Origin: Calonectria ilicicola
Lineage: Eukaryota; Ascomycota; Sordariomycetes; Hypocreales; Nectriaceae
Direction: 5' to 3'
DNA: 64,000 nt
NCBI GenBank assembly: GCA_020809705.1
Contig: CP085832.1
Span: forward strand, 3,348,001-3,412,000
The position numbers and the translations under genes are program-made. Under the pieces are notes generated by a model, which was not told the DNA's origin, did not search any database, and worked only from the letters and a program-made list of their open reading frames with translations. This document shows positions 11,055-22,329 of this stretch, one piece after another (position 1 is the stretch's first letter; each line of letters begins with the position of its first letter).

Positions 11055-13239
11055 ATGGCGACGGGAAGTGCCAATGGCAGCGGCAACTTTGGCCTCGACG
11101 GGGTGGGCGCCAATGGCTACAGCTTCATCCCCTATGACGCCCCGTTTCCGCAGCTGTCGCGCAAGATTAAGGCGTGCACCATCTGCAGAAAACAAAAGGT
11201 GAGCTTTTCCGATGGTTCACGAAACGTGATGTTTGTTGACCGAGGCTAAATGGCAATGTAGATAAAATGTTTAATGGAAGACAGCGGCCCGCCATGTAGG
11301 CGCTGCTCTGAGCGAAACCTCGAGTGTGTTTTGGGGAAGAATCTGCAAACTATTATTGATGAAAAGTCACAGTACGTATCCCTACTGCAGCACTACGCCT
11401 CTGAGCAACATGCTGACCATCTTACACAGATACATCGAGGCTGTTGTCCAAGACCTGGAACACATCCATGGGACTCTGCGAGCAGTCGTTGAGAAGATGG
11501 GTCTTCCAGAACCACATCCGTTGCAGTCCTCAACAGTACGCGACTCAGCAAGGTCACCGCCTAGAGACCCCATGGCCGCTGCTCACGAGTTTTTAAACGG
11601 CACAAGCAAACGACCTAGGCCGTCTGGTGGCGAAAGCTATGGTCCTTCGTGCGACAACTCGCCCAAAATCTCACCAGCCGACGAGGAAAACCTTCCTCAC
11701 GTACCGATTCACTCAATGTACCGTCTCACCAAGATGCAGGCATTCAGGTCCCCGGATGGTGCTGAAGAGCGTCACGGTCGCACCGTCGACGACTTAATCT
11801 CTCGTGGTGTGGTCAGCTACAGCGATGCCCAGCGCCTATTTTCCCTTTACCGCAACCGCCTGGATGCATTCATGTATGGTGTTGGGTGCCGCTATCAGAC
11901 CCTAGACGAGCTGCGGCAAAGAAGTCCAATCCTCACTGTTGCCATTATAACTGTCGCCGCGCTTCACGACCCAACGGCTAATGCCATATTCGGTATATGC
12001 AGGACCGAGTTTCGTCGAATGTTTGAGCGGTCCATCTTTGACCGCCAAGTTAGCAGAGATTACCTTCGTGCCTTGTGTGTTGCTTCATACTGGCTCAGTG
12101 ACATGTCTTGGATGCTCTCGGGACATGCCATCAGAAGAGTAACAGAGGGCAATTTATACAACATACATACACGAGCGCAAGAGGAGCAGAACGAGGAGGC
12201 AGCTGATGGTGTCAGGCTATGGTATATCCTCAATATTTGCGACCAGCATCTAGCAACACTGTATGGCAGACCAGCCATCGTTCACTCAGACTTGTCAATG
12301 AAGAATTGGGAGTCATTCTTGGAGTCACCGAATGCCACTTCCGAAGATACTAGATTAGCGAGTCAGGTCTCACTTTTAAGTATATTCGGAAGTATTCGCG
12401 AGCTCTTTGGCCCTGACAACGGGAAGCCTATACCGAGGGCATACCTACATCAAATCTCTCACTTTAATAAACAACTCGACAATTGGCTAAGTCATTGGAC
12501 AGTGACAATACCAGGTGAGTAACACTTTGATCATTTATCGGTGATTTGTCTCTAATCAGTCGTGTGTGTAGAAAAATATGATCATATTGGAGGCTTCCCG
12601 CGCAAGGGAGCCCAACTTCACTACCACTTTGCCAAACTCCATCTCCATTCTCATGTATTCCGTGGCCTCCCAAGCGACAGCCCTATTCCACACTACTTTT
12701 TAGACTGTACGGTAGCTGCGGTTTCAGCTGCTACGTCAACCATCGAATTCATCCTAACAGACGCAGATGTCGCGGCTGGAGTTGTGGGTGTACCATCATA
12801 CCTCCACTGCATGACCGCCTTTGCATGCATGTTCCTCACAAAAGTGGTCACAAAATACGGCGGGGATCTTGTGGAGCTTGATCGAGTACGGGACCTCATC
12901 ACACGCCTCATTCGTCACTATCGCTCCGTTCCTGTGGGAAGGTGGCACCTGGCCAAGCTGATGGCCTCGGGGTTGGAGAAGATGGTGGAGACGTTGGACC
13001 CCAACAAACCAGAGCAGCTCATGCAGCTAAGACCAGAAGACTTGGTAAACGCCGCCGTGGATCCAGCGCTTTCCCTTTTCGGCGGGGACCAATCTTTTGC
13101 TGGTTCAGAAGGCGACATGCTGTTCAACTACGATATGAGTCTTGGTCTATCTCCCGTGTTTCGGTTTGACCCAAATGCGATAGGGATTGAAGGGCTTCAG
13201 GAATTCCCAGACGTTGATTATGCCGTTTCCAGGCCTTGA
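11055..13239 (+). CDS. Zn2Cys6 transcription factor with fungal-specific regulatory domain
   Basis: Predicted nuclear DNA-binding regulator. Exons: 11055-11198, 11262-11371, 11430-12514, 12572-13239, giving 668 residues. The ATG at 11055 is the first in frame. The zinc cluster is split by intron 1: Cys41-X2-Cys44-X6-Cys51, then Cys60-X2-Cys63-X6-Cys70. A predicted linker/coiled coil (IIDEKSQYIEAVVQDLEHI) follows. The middle region (about 215-500) has the helical look of fungal_trans domains, with RLWYILNICDQHLATLYGRP. The C-terminus ends in acidic and hydrophobic residues that could form an activation region. It sits between the pectin lyase and a metabolic gene trio (13.5-19.1 kb), so a pathway-specific role is plausible but not shown. 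It loosely recalls PrtT/Leu3-like regulators; I do not assign an orthologue. Confidence 0.88.
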
Positions 13240-13486
13240 TATAAAGACTGAGTATATAGTACGAATTTATGATTTATTTTCCAACATTTATATCAATAAT
13301 TTTAAACAAGACTATTTGTATTGGTGCACGGGATTCAGTGACATTTCAATCAATATAATCGCTAATGTCTACACATTGAACATAGTCTATCTAATAACTA
13401 CTATCGGTTCTATATACACCTTCTTTATTCCAATCAAATACCTCGTTACACACCAAGATGCTCGAGTTTATCGTCTCATAATATTT

Positions 13487-15238
13487 CTAAAGCTTTGATT
13501 GGATTGATTTACTGGCAGTTATATCCAGATCTTGTGCGTCAGGAATCAAATGATCGATATCCTTGGTGTTTATCATTCTCGGTGTCAATTCTTTCAAGCT
13601 AGTAACTCCACAGAGTCGCATAGAAGTTTCAATTTCATCTTTGAGGACTAGTTTTTCGTTAGCATTAGAATTTATCATGAATTTTTCAACTTACTCTGAG
13701 TGAGATGCTCAGCACCATCTTGGCCGTATACAAGCGAGTACAAATATGGTCGGCCAATGCCAACGGCGGTAGCTCCCAGAGCAATGGCCTTGAGGATATC
13801 GGATCCTCTCTCAAAGCCGCCGTCGATATAAATTTCTAGTTTATTAAAAACTTCGGGGCACACTTTTCGTAGCTCTAGGAGCACCAAAATTGTGGCCGGA
13901 GAACTGCAGGTTTGTGGTTAGCCGTGTCATTTACAATTGGTTCACGTATACTTAGCATGACTTACCCATCTAGAGAGCGGCCTCCATGGTTACTGAGAAG
14001 CACACCATCCACACCATAGCTAACTGCCTTTATCACATCTTCTGCAGTTTGCACACCCTTCAAAATGATGGGGACGCCGCTGGTCTCTCGGATCCAAGCC
14101 AAATCCTCCCAGCGCAACGATTTGTCAATATATTGAGCCATCAGACGTCCAAGGCCGCTGCCCTTTTTATCTTTGCTGCTCTCTCCTCCGCTAATAGCGG
14201 ATTTGATTTTCACAGCTTGTGCCGCTCGTTCATCTGCTTCTCGCTTTCCAGGAACAGGAGCATCCACAGTAACAAATATGGCCTTGATTCCAAGCTCTCG
14301 GGCCGTTTTTAGGAGTTCTGTCGTCTTTTTTCGGTCCGAGTTGACGTACAATTGGAAGAAGAAAGGTTGGCCAGCCGGCGCAGCGGAGACAATCGATCGG
14401 AGGGTGTATGAAGCGTTGCTCGAAATCTAGGCCAGAAATTAGAGGCAATTCCGCGAATACACTCGATTTAAAATTTTGAACTTACACACTGAATAATTCC
14501 TTCATTTGCACTGGCTCGTGCCAATGCCAGTTCGCCGTCTGGGTGCGCCAACCTCGCCATGGCCGTTGGAGAGATGAAAAACGGCGCTGAGCTTTTGAAT
14601 CCAAGAATGTTTGTTTCATAGTTTACATTCAAGACATCTCTCAAAATTCTTGGTCTAATGATGACTCTTCGCACCAATTGCTTATTTTTGTTGTGTGTAA
14701 CGAGGTCTGTAGCGGCTGACGAGTAAAACGCCCATGTTTTTGGGGTCAGAGCTTTCGAGGCTGCAACCTGGAAATCCGGCGCTCCGATAATAGACTCGAG
14801 GTCTGGAATATCATTATCTTCAATCGCGGTTGTCTGCACAATTGTCGTAGTTGTAGTCGTCGCGGGGGTGATTGGGGCTTGAACTGGCGGTGAGGCGCTC
14901 ACGACTGGAACAGGAACAGGTGCAGCAGGCTGTTCCTGAAGCATTCCAATAAACTTGTCCTTGGGCATCTCGTCTAGCATATCGGGGGCGTGGGCTTCGT
15001 CAAAGGATTCCGTGGCATCCGATCCGGCGCACTTGAGTAGCACTATCCAAGATTTAGCAGCGAACTTGTAAATGTTGACAGGTAACTTACCGCTGGGACC
15101 TCCAGGGTGCTCGTCAATAAAATCTGTAATGTCAAAAATCTTGGAGTGTACTGCAATCCAACAATCCGACTTGGTGTTGTGCTTGTTTAGATCCTGTATG
15201 GATACAATTGGCGTTTCTTTCGTAGAAGGCTCAGCCAT
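13487..15238 (-). CDS. Cytochrome b2-type FMN-dependent 2-hydroxyacid (L-lactate) dehydrogenase
   Basis: Oxidises a 2-hydroxyacid such as L-lactate to the 2-oxoacid, passing electrons from FMN to a cytochrome b5 heme. Exons from the 5' end: 15091-15238, 14486-15042, 13966-14426, 13695-13903, 13487-13647; 511 residues. The start is the ATG 15236-15238. The N-terminal cytochrome b5 domain has the heme ligand in DEHPGGP (intron 1 falls just after it) and the second His in FDEAHAPD. The FMN domain carries SNHGGRSLDG, with the catalytic His, and YIDGGFERGSDILKA, with the substrate and flavin contacts, then GIGRPYLY. No mitochondrial presequence precedes the b5 domain (MAEPSTKETP), unlike yeast Cyb2, so it may be cytosolic. 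It is divergent from the aldolase at 15789 and convergent with the regulator at 11055. The true substrate is open. Confidence 0.88.
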
Positions 15239-15788
15239 GGTCAGAAACACATACAAAATGTCACTGTCTGGACAGTAAAAGCGGTGTCAACTCCCCCTCT
15301 ACTATTATCACAAATGTCTGCTCTCCAAAGTCACCCCAGAAGAGAATCTCTTTTCAGATAGCTCGTACCGGGGCAGTAGAAGCTACCCCTGCAGTCTCGC
15401 GCTTGGAGTCCGGCACGTCCCACGATATTTCCCATACAGGTCAAGCTCCGCATCTGGGAGCCCCACATCGGCCGAACCACCGTCGAGCGGGGCCGTTTTC
15501 GGATTTGGATGCGGAGCACGAGAGCGCTTCAATGAACAGCCGCTACTCCTCACCCCGCACTCCTTGTGGATGGTGTCATGTACGTGGATCCCGGCCGAGG
15601 GCCCGACGTGATGATTCGGCCACGGCATAAAGAACGAATCCGAGATGCTGCTTTTGCTTTTACTCGCTCAATCTCCCATCCCTTGCATCTGAATAGCTCG
15701 TACTAAGAGGCTGCATTATCATTCAGTGGCTTCATAATTTATCCTTGGAGCAACCCTCTTGACGTCAATCATTATTCAAACACCCATC
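15239..15788. promoter_or_regulatory. Shared divergent promoter of dehydrogenase and aldolase
   Basis: These 550 bp separate the two start codons and must hold both promoters. No gene is visible. A TGACGTCA sequence, which is a palindromic CRE/ATF-type box, overlaps the TTGACGTCAATC around 15759-15770, close to the aldolase ATG; its relevance is speculative. Confidence 0.4.
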
Positions 15789-16775
15789 ATGCCTTCCAGT
15801 ACAATTGCACCCAAGGCCAAGCCTCTCCCCCCGGGAGTTTACACCCCCGTCGTCACCCTATACAAGGCTGGAGATCCCGCCCAGAGCGTAGATCATGATG
15901 CCATGTACAAGCAGTGCCAGGCCCTAGTCAACGCGGGCATGCACGGTTTGGTGTATCTTGGCACAAATGGCGAGCTTGCATTGCTCACCGCCCCTGAGCG
16001 ACGGGCCATTCTAGAAACTGCCGTTCGTGCAGTAAAGGACCTGCAGAAGCCTGACTACCCAATTGTGGCTGGTATTTCTGCGCAATCCACATTCGAAACT
16101 ATTCTCAACGCCAAGGATGCGGCTACTGCAGGTGCCTCATTTGCTCTGCTGCTACCACCTAGTTATTGGGCAAAGGCACTTTCAAGCGATGCTCTAGTGT
16201 CTTACTTTAAAGAAGTGGCCGATGCTTCGCCTATCCCTATTGTTGTTTACAACTTCCCTGGAGTTACATCTGGCGTTGATCTGGATTCTGATCAGCTTTC
16301 AGCCATGGCTGATCACCCCAATATTGTTGCAGTCAAGCTTACATGTGGCAATGTTGGCAAGGTGACGCGCCTGACCAGCAAGTTTACACACAAGCAGTTT
16401 GGTGTGTTTGGTGGAAGCAGTGACTATCTTCTCCCCACGCTATATGGCGGTGGCAGTGGTTGTGTTACTGGAATGGGCAACATTTTCCCAGCATCCACCT
16501 CTGGAGTCTACGATCTCTGGAAGGCTGGTAAATTCGATGAGGCCAAGGCACTACAGGGAGATGTTGCCAACGCCGAGTGGGCGTGTAAGAAGGGCATTGC
16601 CATCACTAAATATGGAGCTTGGTACTATCTCGGACGCGATCTGGGCTTGTCAGATGAGTCTACATGGCACATGAGAAGACCATACCAGCCTCTTGGAGAG
16701 GCAATGAAGAAGTGGGGATTGGAGACGCTGAGTGTGTTAGAAAAGACAGAAAAGGAAACACCCTGGAGGAAATAG
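15789..16775 (+). CDS. DHDPS-family class I 2-oxoacid aldolase
   Basis: Single-exon, 328-residue TIM-barrel protein of the DapA/N-acetylneuraminate lyase family. These form a Schiff base with pyruvate or a 2-oxoacid. Fungal members are usually catabolic aldolases (2-keto-3-deoxy-L-galactonate, 2-keto-3-deoxy-L-rhamnonate or 4-hydroxy-2-oxoglutarate type), because fungi make lysine by the aminoadipate route. Seen: the GTNGE carboxylate-binding motif (58-62), catalytic Tyr154 in YNFPG, and the Schiff-base Lys183 in AVKLTCGNVGK. The start is the ATG at 15789. No targeting peptide is obvious. It is divergent from the 2-hydroxyacid dehydrogenase and followed at 17397 by a permease. The dehydrogenase could supply the 2-oxoacid that the aldolase cleaves (inference). 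Specific substrate not assigned. Confidence 0.86.
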   Translation: MPSSTIAPKAKPLPPGVYTPVVTLYKAGDPAQSVDHDAMYKQCQALVNAGMHGLVYLGTNGELALLTAPERRAILETAVRAVKDLQKPDYPIVAGISAQSTFETILNAKDAATAGASFALLLPPSYWAKALSSDALVSYFKEVADASPIPIVVYNFPGVTSGVDLDSDQLSAMADHPNIVAVKLTCGNVGKVTRLTSKFTHKQFGVFGGSSDYLLPTLYGGGSGCVTGMGNIFPASTSGVYDLWKAGKFDEAKALQGDVANAEWACKKGIAITKYGAWYYLGRDLGLSDESTWHMRRPYQPLGEAMKKWGLETLSVLEKTEKETPWRK

Positions 16776-17396
16776 ATCAAATAACATGGTTCGTAGAATA
16801 GATTGATAGAATACTGTACAAAGTACATTCGTCTTGATTGAATAAATTTCATACCTGGCCTGTAGTTATCAATGCTTGCGCACGGAGCGTCTATGCTCGG
16901 CCAACTCCGCACACTTGACTGGCCATTCCCGTGTTCCGGACATAAAATTACGTCCGCCTTGCCACACGAACGGTACTAGTCATTCACAAATATCCCAGCA
17001 TGTAGCAGTTTCCCCGCATTCCCCTGCTCCAAGTGGAGTTTCCCCCCTCTCCACTGGACTGAACCTGGGGTAATATGGATGTTAACCATGACCTAGCGCA
17101 TAGGCGGACGACATTGCCGAGGCGACGAGGCCGGCCGCAACCCCAGAGATGACCATCGCTTACCCCTAAGTATCTGCGGGGTATATGTTCCAGGTCCACG
17201 TGTGCCCCAACCCGGGAATTCGTCCGACCTGGCTGGATCCAGCAACCCGTAGCGTCGTACGGTCCTAGCCCACAGGAATATATGTAGTATGATCGACCTG
17301 ACGGTAGCATTGGGGTGTCAAGTTGGAATTATCGCAAACTTTCTTTGTTATTTCTTCCCTCAATCAACCATCCAAATCGTTTGAACACACGCAAGG
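16776..17396. other. Intergenic, permease promoter
   Basis: 3' flank of the aldolase and promoter of the permease. No coding or RNA signal seen. Confidence 0.5.
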
Positions 17397-19119
17397 ATGG
17401 TGGACATGATTGAGAAGGAGGGGCCCCAGATGGAGGAGGCTGAGAAGCCTCGTCGACTGGACCCCAGTGAACTCCCACTTCCTGATGAGATTGCCAACCT
17501 GAGCACCTCTGAAGTCAACCGTCTCGACCGAGCCTTGACTCGAAAATTAGACATGACGCTTATGCCATCAGTGTTCTTATTATTTTTATTGAATATTCTG
17601 TCAGTCAACCTGGGCCTGCTTTGTGTAAGCGACCACTAATATGTCATCAGCGATCGAAATAATATTGCGAGCGCCAAGCTTGTTAATCTTCAAGAAGATC
17701 TCGGCATGACCAACGGCGAATACAACACTACGTTGATGATGTTTTACATCGGATGTACGTCACAACCACTTCCCTAATTGAACCTTGCTAATGTCATCAC
17801 AAGACATCATCACACAGGTCCCGTCGAACATGATTATCGGAAAAGTGCGACCGTCATACTACATCTGTCTCGTCACATCTCTTTGGGGAATCGTTTCCAT
17901 GTCTCAGGGCTTCACTCGCAACTTTGGTGAACTGGCTGCTGTTAGGTTCATCCTGGGATTGATCGAGGCTCCATTCCTGCCCGCCGTTTTCGTCCTCTTG
18001 GGTTGTTGGTACAAGCGCTCAGAACTGCCGCCTCGCATTGCCATTCTGTACGGAGGCAACATGATGTCTGCTGCCTTCTCGGGTCTCATTGGCGCTGGCA
18101 TCACCAGCCGTATGGATGGCGTTGCGGGACGAGCGGCTTGGTCCTGGCTCTTCATCATTGAGGGTTCAATGACGGTTGTCATTGCAATTCTGCTGATCCC
18201 CATGCTTACCGACTATCCCCTGCAGAGCAAACATTTGTTTATTTCTCGTGAGCTTCAGCTGATTGGTGTAAGTAATGAGCATGCCGCCGAAACGATTCAC
18301 CTCTAATCCATCACAGGAATGGCGTATCCGAAAGGAAAATGCAGGTATCGTCGACGAAGATCCAGATTCCATCTGGTGGGGACTGAAGCAAGCATTGATC
18401 GACCCGAAGCTGTACATGTTTGTCGTTTTGCAGATGGCACTCATCACTGCCCAGTCTTTCAACAACTTCTTCCCCTCCATTGTGGGAACCCTTGGCTATG
18501 GAAGCACAGCCACCATGCTTTTGACGGCGCCCCCATACTTTTTCGCCTTTATCGCATCTCTCGGCGTCTCCTTCCATGCAGCTCACAAGAAGGAGCGAGG
18601 TTGGCACATTGCCGTACCGTTGATGTTTGGAGTTTTGGGAAATCTCCTAGTAAGAAAGGCCCACTCTACGCGTCAAAACATCAGATTGATGCTAACTCAT
18701 ACCACCAGGCCATGTTTGTCCCCGGCACAGGCGGTCGCTACTTTTCCATGTTTTTGTTGACGTCTGGATCCTACGCGCCTTATGCCATCTGCGTCAGTTG
18801 GCTCAGTGCCTCAATGCCACGACCACGCGCTAAGCGAGCTGCGGCGCTGGCCATTATGAATCTCATGGCAGCTGGTGTTGCCCATTTCTACACCGTCTAC
18901 ATGTTCCCCGATTCGCAGAAGCCCAGATACTACATTGGAGGAGGCATGATGGCCGGAGCATGCGTTGTTTGCGGAGCCATGGCCATCTTCATCAAATACT
19001 ACCTGAAAAAGCAAAACAAGAAGCTCGAGGAGGCGGAGGCATGTGGCCAACTCAGCACCCAAATCAAGGGATCCAGCAGAGGTGGTGAGGCTGTGGTGTC
19101 GTTTAGATACGTGCATTAA
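17397..19119 (+). CDS. MFS permease, anion:cation symporter (Dal5/allantoate) family
   Basis: Plasma-membrane transporter for an organic anion. Exons: 17397-17599, 17651-17754, 17804-18267, 18317-18649, 18709-19119; 504 residues with about 12 hydrophobic spans. The ATG at 17397 follows a typical leader. Family marks are the first span ending FLLFLLNILDRNNIASAK (rebuilt across intron 1, donor GTCAGT), then YIITQVPSN, GLIEAPFLPAVF, and WSWLFIIEGSMTVV. The cytosolic N-terminus is acidic and the C-terminus is lysine- and glutamate-rich. Known members carry allantoate, nicotinate, pantothenate, vitamin or sugar-acid anions. Its place beside the 2-hydroxyacid dehydrogenase and aldolase suggests it imports their substrate; this is inference. 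Confidence 0.88.
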
Positions 19120-19423
19120 ATGTGATCCCCATGAGCTAGTCAGATTAGCCAGAAAGAAGAATTGTTCATGTCCCTGTTTACTTTAATCTAATTCACACGC
19201 GTGTCTTTTAACTCTTGATTCTGATTATGTCATTGGCCCTCGCCAAAAGTGAGATCCCTTGGTGGATACCCTAGACCTCCAAGACCACAAACTCGGATCT
19301 TGCATGACGGCCTAAATCCGCTCGTGGTTGGCTTCCATCGACTCCGAGGGCGGAAATTAAAATATCCAATTGCTCTATCCTTGTATTTTCAAATGATCGT
19401 GCCCTGAGATAGCCGTCTTTACG
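19120..19423. other. Short intergenic region
   Basis: Terminator of the permease and promoter of the RCC1-like gene. Nothing else seen. Confidence 0.5.
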
Positions 19424-20511
19424 ATGGAACAGCAGCTCGCGATGCGCTCCGCCCGAAGTGGCGCCATGGCCCTCTACGCTACCGGATTCAATGCCTGGAA
19501 CCAGCTTGTATTTGACCCGTCAACGGCCAAAGAGGAGCCTGATGACATACACTCGTTTACTGAAGTCTTAAACTGCCCGAGAATTGACCAGATACAGGCT
19601 CATCTTTCGTCCACAATCGGTTCGCAGCCTGTGCTTGGGTGGGAGAGGCCATGCTAACAGGACACAGTACATCATGATGGTACCCGTCGCGTCGCGGGGA
19701 ATTCCTCGGAAGTGATAGCCAACCCAGAAGAAGATGAAAATGATTCTATTAATCAGATATATGCCACTTCAGCTGATGGAGCAGTTCTCGCTGCAATAGA
19801 CGAAGATGAAAGCGTGCCCTTGTTAGTGCGATACCCGTCGGTCAGCGCGTGGAAATCAGACACCGACGGCCAGCTGTGGCCGTGCAAATCCCCAGTCAAA
19901 CAGATGGCCGCCTACGAAACGGGGTTTGTCATTTTGCATGAAGACTCCTTGGTCATGACCCTTGGGGACCCTCGTTTTGAGGACTGTCTTGGCAGAGACG
20001 TTGATGATTCAAGGTATGATGAGCTCTGCAAACCGTCCAAGTGCTTATGCTAATGTTGGGCAGCCCCGCAGACGAGCCAGGCCTAGTGTCCGATCTCGAA
20101 GGCCTGGGAGAATCCATCAAGAAGGTCACTGCTGGCGGCTACAATATTGCCGCGCTTACTGAAGGAGGTGCATTGTACATCTGGGGCGCTAAATCCATTG
20201 GATCCCACAATCGGCATCAGCCTTTTCCTGATATTAGTGCGATCCCCAGCTACGTAGAGGTTGATGGTGACAAGGACGTGCTGGATATTGCCCTCGGGGA
20301 ATCCCACGCCATTGCGTTGACTATTGATGGAAATATTCATGTAATTGGGGATAACACAAATGGGCAGCTTGGGCTGGGAAGGGACTTTTCTGGGGTTGCC
20401 AAGTCGTGGACCAAGGTCAACCTTGATCTGGATGCGGGATGGGGTGTAGTGGGGGTAGAAGCTGGCCCGAGATCGTCATTCATTTTGACGTCCAAGAGAA
20501 GACCCAAATAA
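19424..20511 (+). CDS. RCC1-repeat protein (ATS1-like)
   Basis: Predicted beta-propeller protein of 329 residues. Exons: 19424-19619, 19668-20013, 20064-20511. Intron 1 uses a rare donor, GTTCGC, but is forced by reading frame: the other near acceptor gives an immediate stop. RCC1-type repeats show as LYATGFNAWNQLVF near the N-terminus, VTAGGYNIAALTEGGALYIWG and IALGESHAIALTIDGNIHVIGDN with NGQLGLG. The length suits the short yeast Ats1 group, not a full seven-blade RCC1 exchange factor. Partner and role are unknown; Ats1-like proteins have been tied to tRNA wobble modification and microtubule phenotypes. It converges on the proteasome gene, 106 bp between stops. Confidence 0.78.
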
Positions 20512-20617
20512 ACATCAAAGCAGCGAAAGGCACATTTCTACCGGAACAAGATCATTCAGCCTGTATGATCCACTCTATTGTACAAGTCTTCTCTTAGTAC
20601 CGGGTCGCTTAAATGCA

Positions 20618-21706
20618 TCATAGACTCGTAAGATAATCCTCAATCTCTTGAGGAGTCAGCTTTCTGAAACGGGGGCCAACAGCACCCTCAACACCCTCTA
20701 GACCAAGGAGGTGCTCTGCAGGAGGACCAACAATACCTAGGACAGGTTAGAAATAGCAAATTAGAAGAAAGTGGGAGGCGTCTCTTACCAATTTCGATGG
20801 TATCGCCGTTCATCTCGCCCTCAATGTTGTCCTTGAGGGTCAGGAGGGCAATGTGAATGGCATCCTCCAGCTCCAGCTCCTCCGAGTATCGCTTCTCTAA
20901 GAATGTCTTTGCCTTGGTGGCGCTCTTGCCAATGGCCGTAGCCTTCCAGGGATAGTAGCTGCCAGAGGGATCGACCTGGTACAGCATAGGGCCGCCCTTG
21001 TGGATGCCGCCAGTCTTCTTGGTGGCCTTCTTCTCACCGTCGGAATCCTCCTCTTCCTCCTCGGGCTCGATGCCCTCATCCCATCCGGCAATCAACAAAC
21101 TCACACCATAGGGTCGGACACCAGCAGACTGGGTGGCCTCTTGCATGACTCGGGCAACATCCTGGACCAATATGCGGGTGGGAGGGTACTCGTTGTAGAT
21201 TCGCTTGTAGCCGGTGTGTGACACTTTGCGCGCTCGGTCCACGAGGACTCTGTAGTCGGGGCCCATTCCCGAGTACACCATGCCGATGTTGGGGGTGATG
21301 TTGCTAATCTTGGACAGGGAGCTTTGGTCGGCGAGGGGGGAGGATGACTTCTTCTCAGTTGCGAGGACGATGCCGTTTGTGGCTGGTCATGGTTAGCAGT
21401 GACTAATGAGTATAGGAGGAGGCAATGCAGGACAAACCTTTGATGCCCAGGGCAGTGATACCCTGGTTGACTGCATTCAGAGCATACTCTATTAGATGAT
21501 TAGTACATGTGTCCGCAGTCGCAACCCGCTCGAGAGCTTGACATGAGCTCCAGAAGGCTTGGAATTGAGCGAGTGCATACCGATCTGAACCAGCTTTCCG
21601 CTGCAACGTCATTAGCATTGATGCCCGCATCACCGCCTGCCATCGTCATGGGGGCCACATACCTGGGGGAGAAGGTGGTGAGGGAGAAGGAGTATCGGTC
21701 CGCCAT
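20618..21706 (-). CDS. pre8: 20S proteasome subunit alpha-2
   Basis: Structural alpha-ring subunit of the 20S core particle. Exons from the 5' end: 21663-21706, 21581-21600 (20 nt), 21438-21488, 20789-21382, 20618-20736; 275 residues. The N-terminus [18 protein letters not shown] continuing to [10 protein letters not shown] is the classic alpha-subunit signature and can be made only by including the 20-nt micro-exon. Downstream [39 protein letters not shown] and [10 protein letters not shown] match alpha-2. After WDEG comes an acidic/basic insertion ([18 protein letters not shown]) of about 25 residues, which makes the protein longer than the usual 250. It is divergent from the RING-CH gene. 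Confidence 0.93.
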
Positions 21707-22329
21707 GTCTGCGAATCCTGGAGCGATGTGTTCGACGAGGGGCCCTTTTCTAAAATGCCGAGGCGGGACGGATTGGCGGTTCTGGTATCGGAGAGTAACA
21801 AGGGATCAAGCAAGCAAGGCTGCAACTGGAGCTTTGGTGTTTGGCCAGCAGCTGCCGCCTCTCCAGGCACGGCCAAGCTGCGCGTCAAGCTTGGCTGGGG
21901 CAGCTGGGCCGGGAAAACACATATTCCGCGTCCCGGGCAATGCTCCCACTGCCCCACATAACCCTCACGGATTCTTACTTAAGCAAGCATTCTCAGTTGC
22001 ACAGCCTTCACTTAGCTTCCCGGCAGTTTCGGTCGCATTCCATCTCCCCATGGTCTGTCTGCGGAAGGCTGAGCTGGCCTTTTCATTCCTGTCCGTCAGG
22101 ACCTTGGCGCCGTAGGTCCCTCCCCCGCATCATCGCCAATCTATCTCCTCCAGTTCCGAACCTCAACGTCGGGCCTGATTGAGTTTTGCGATTTTTCTTT
22201 TACCATGTAGGTTGGGCCTGACAGCCTTTGAGCGCAACGTGACACCACTACGCCGCACGCATCTGTTCCCCTGCTATCCTTTTGTACCATTTTTGTTTGT
22301 TTCATCATCACATCCGCAGGCGTTTGAGT
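21707..22329. promoter_or_regulatory. Divergent promoter, proteasome alpha-2 and RING-CH gene
   Basis: A 623-bp region holding both promoters. Open frames overlap on several frames and do not look coding. Confidence 0.45.
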
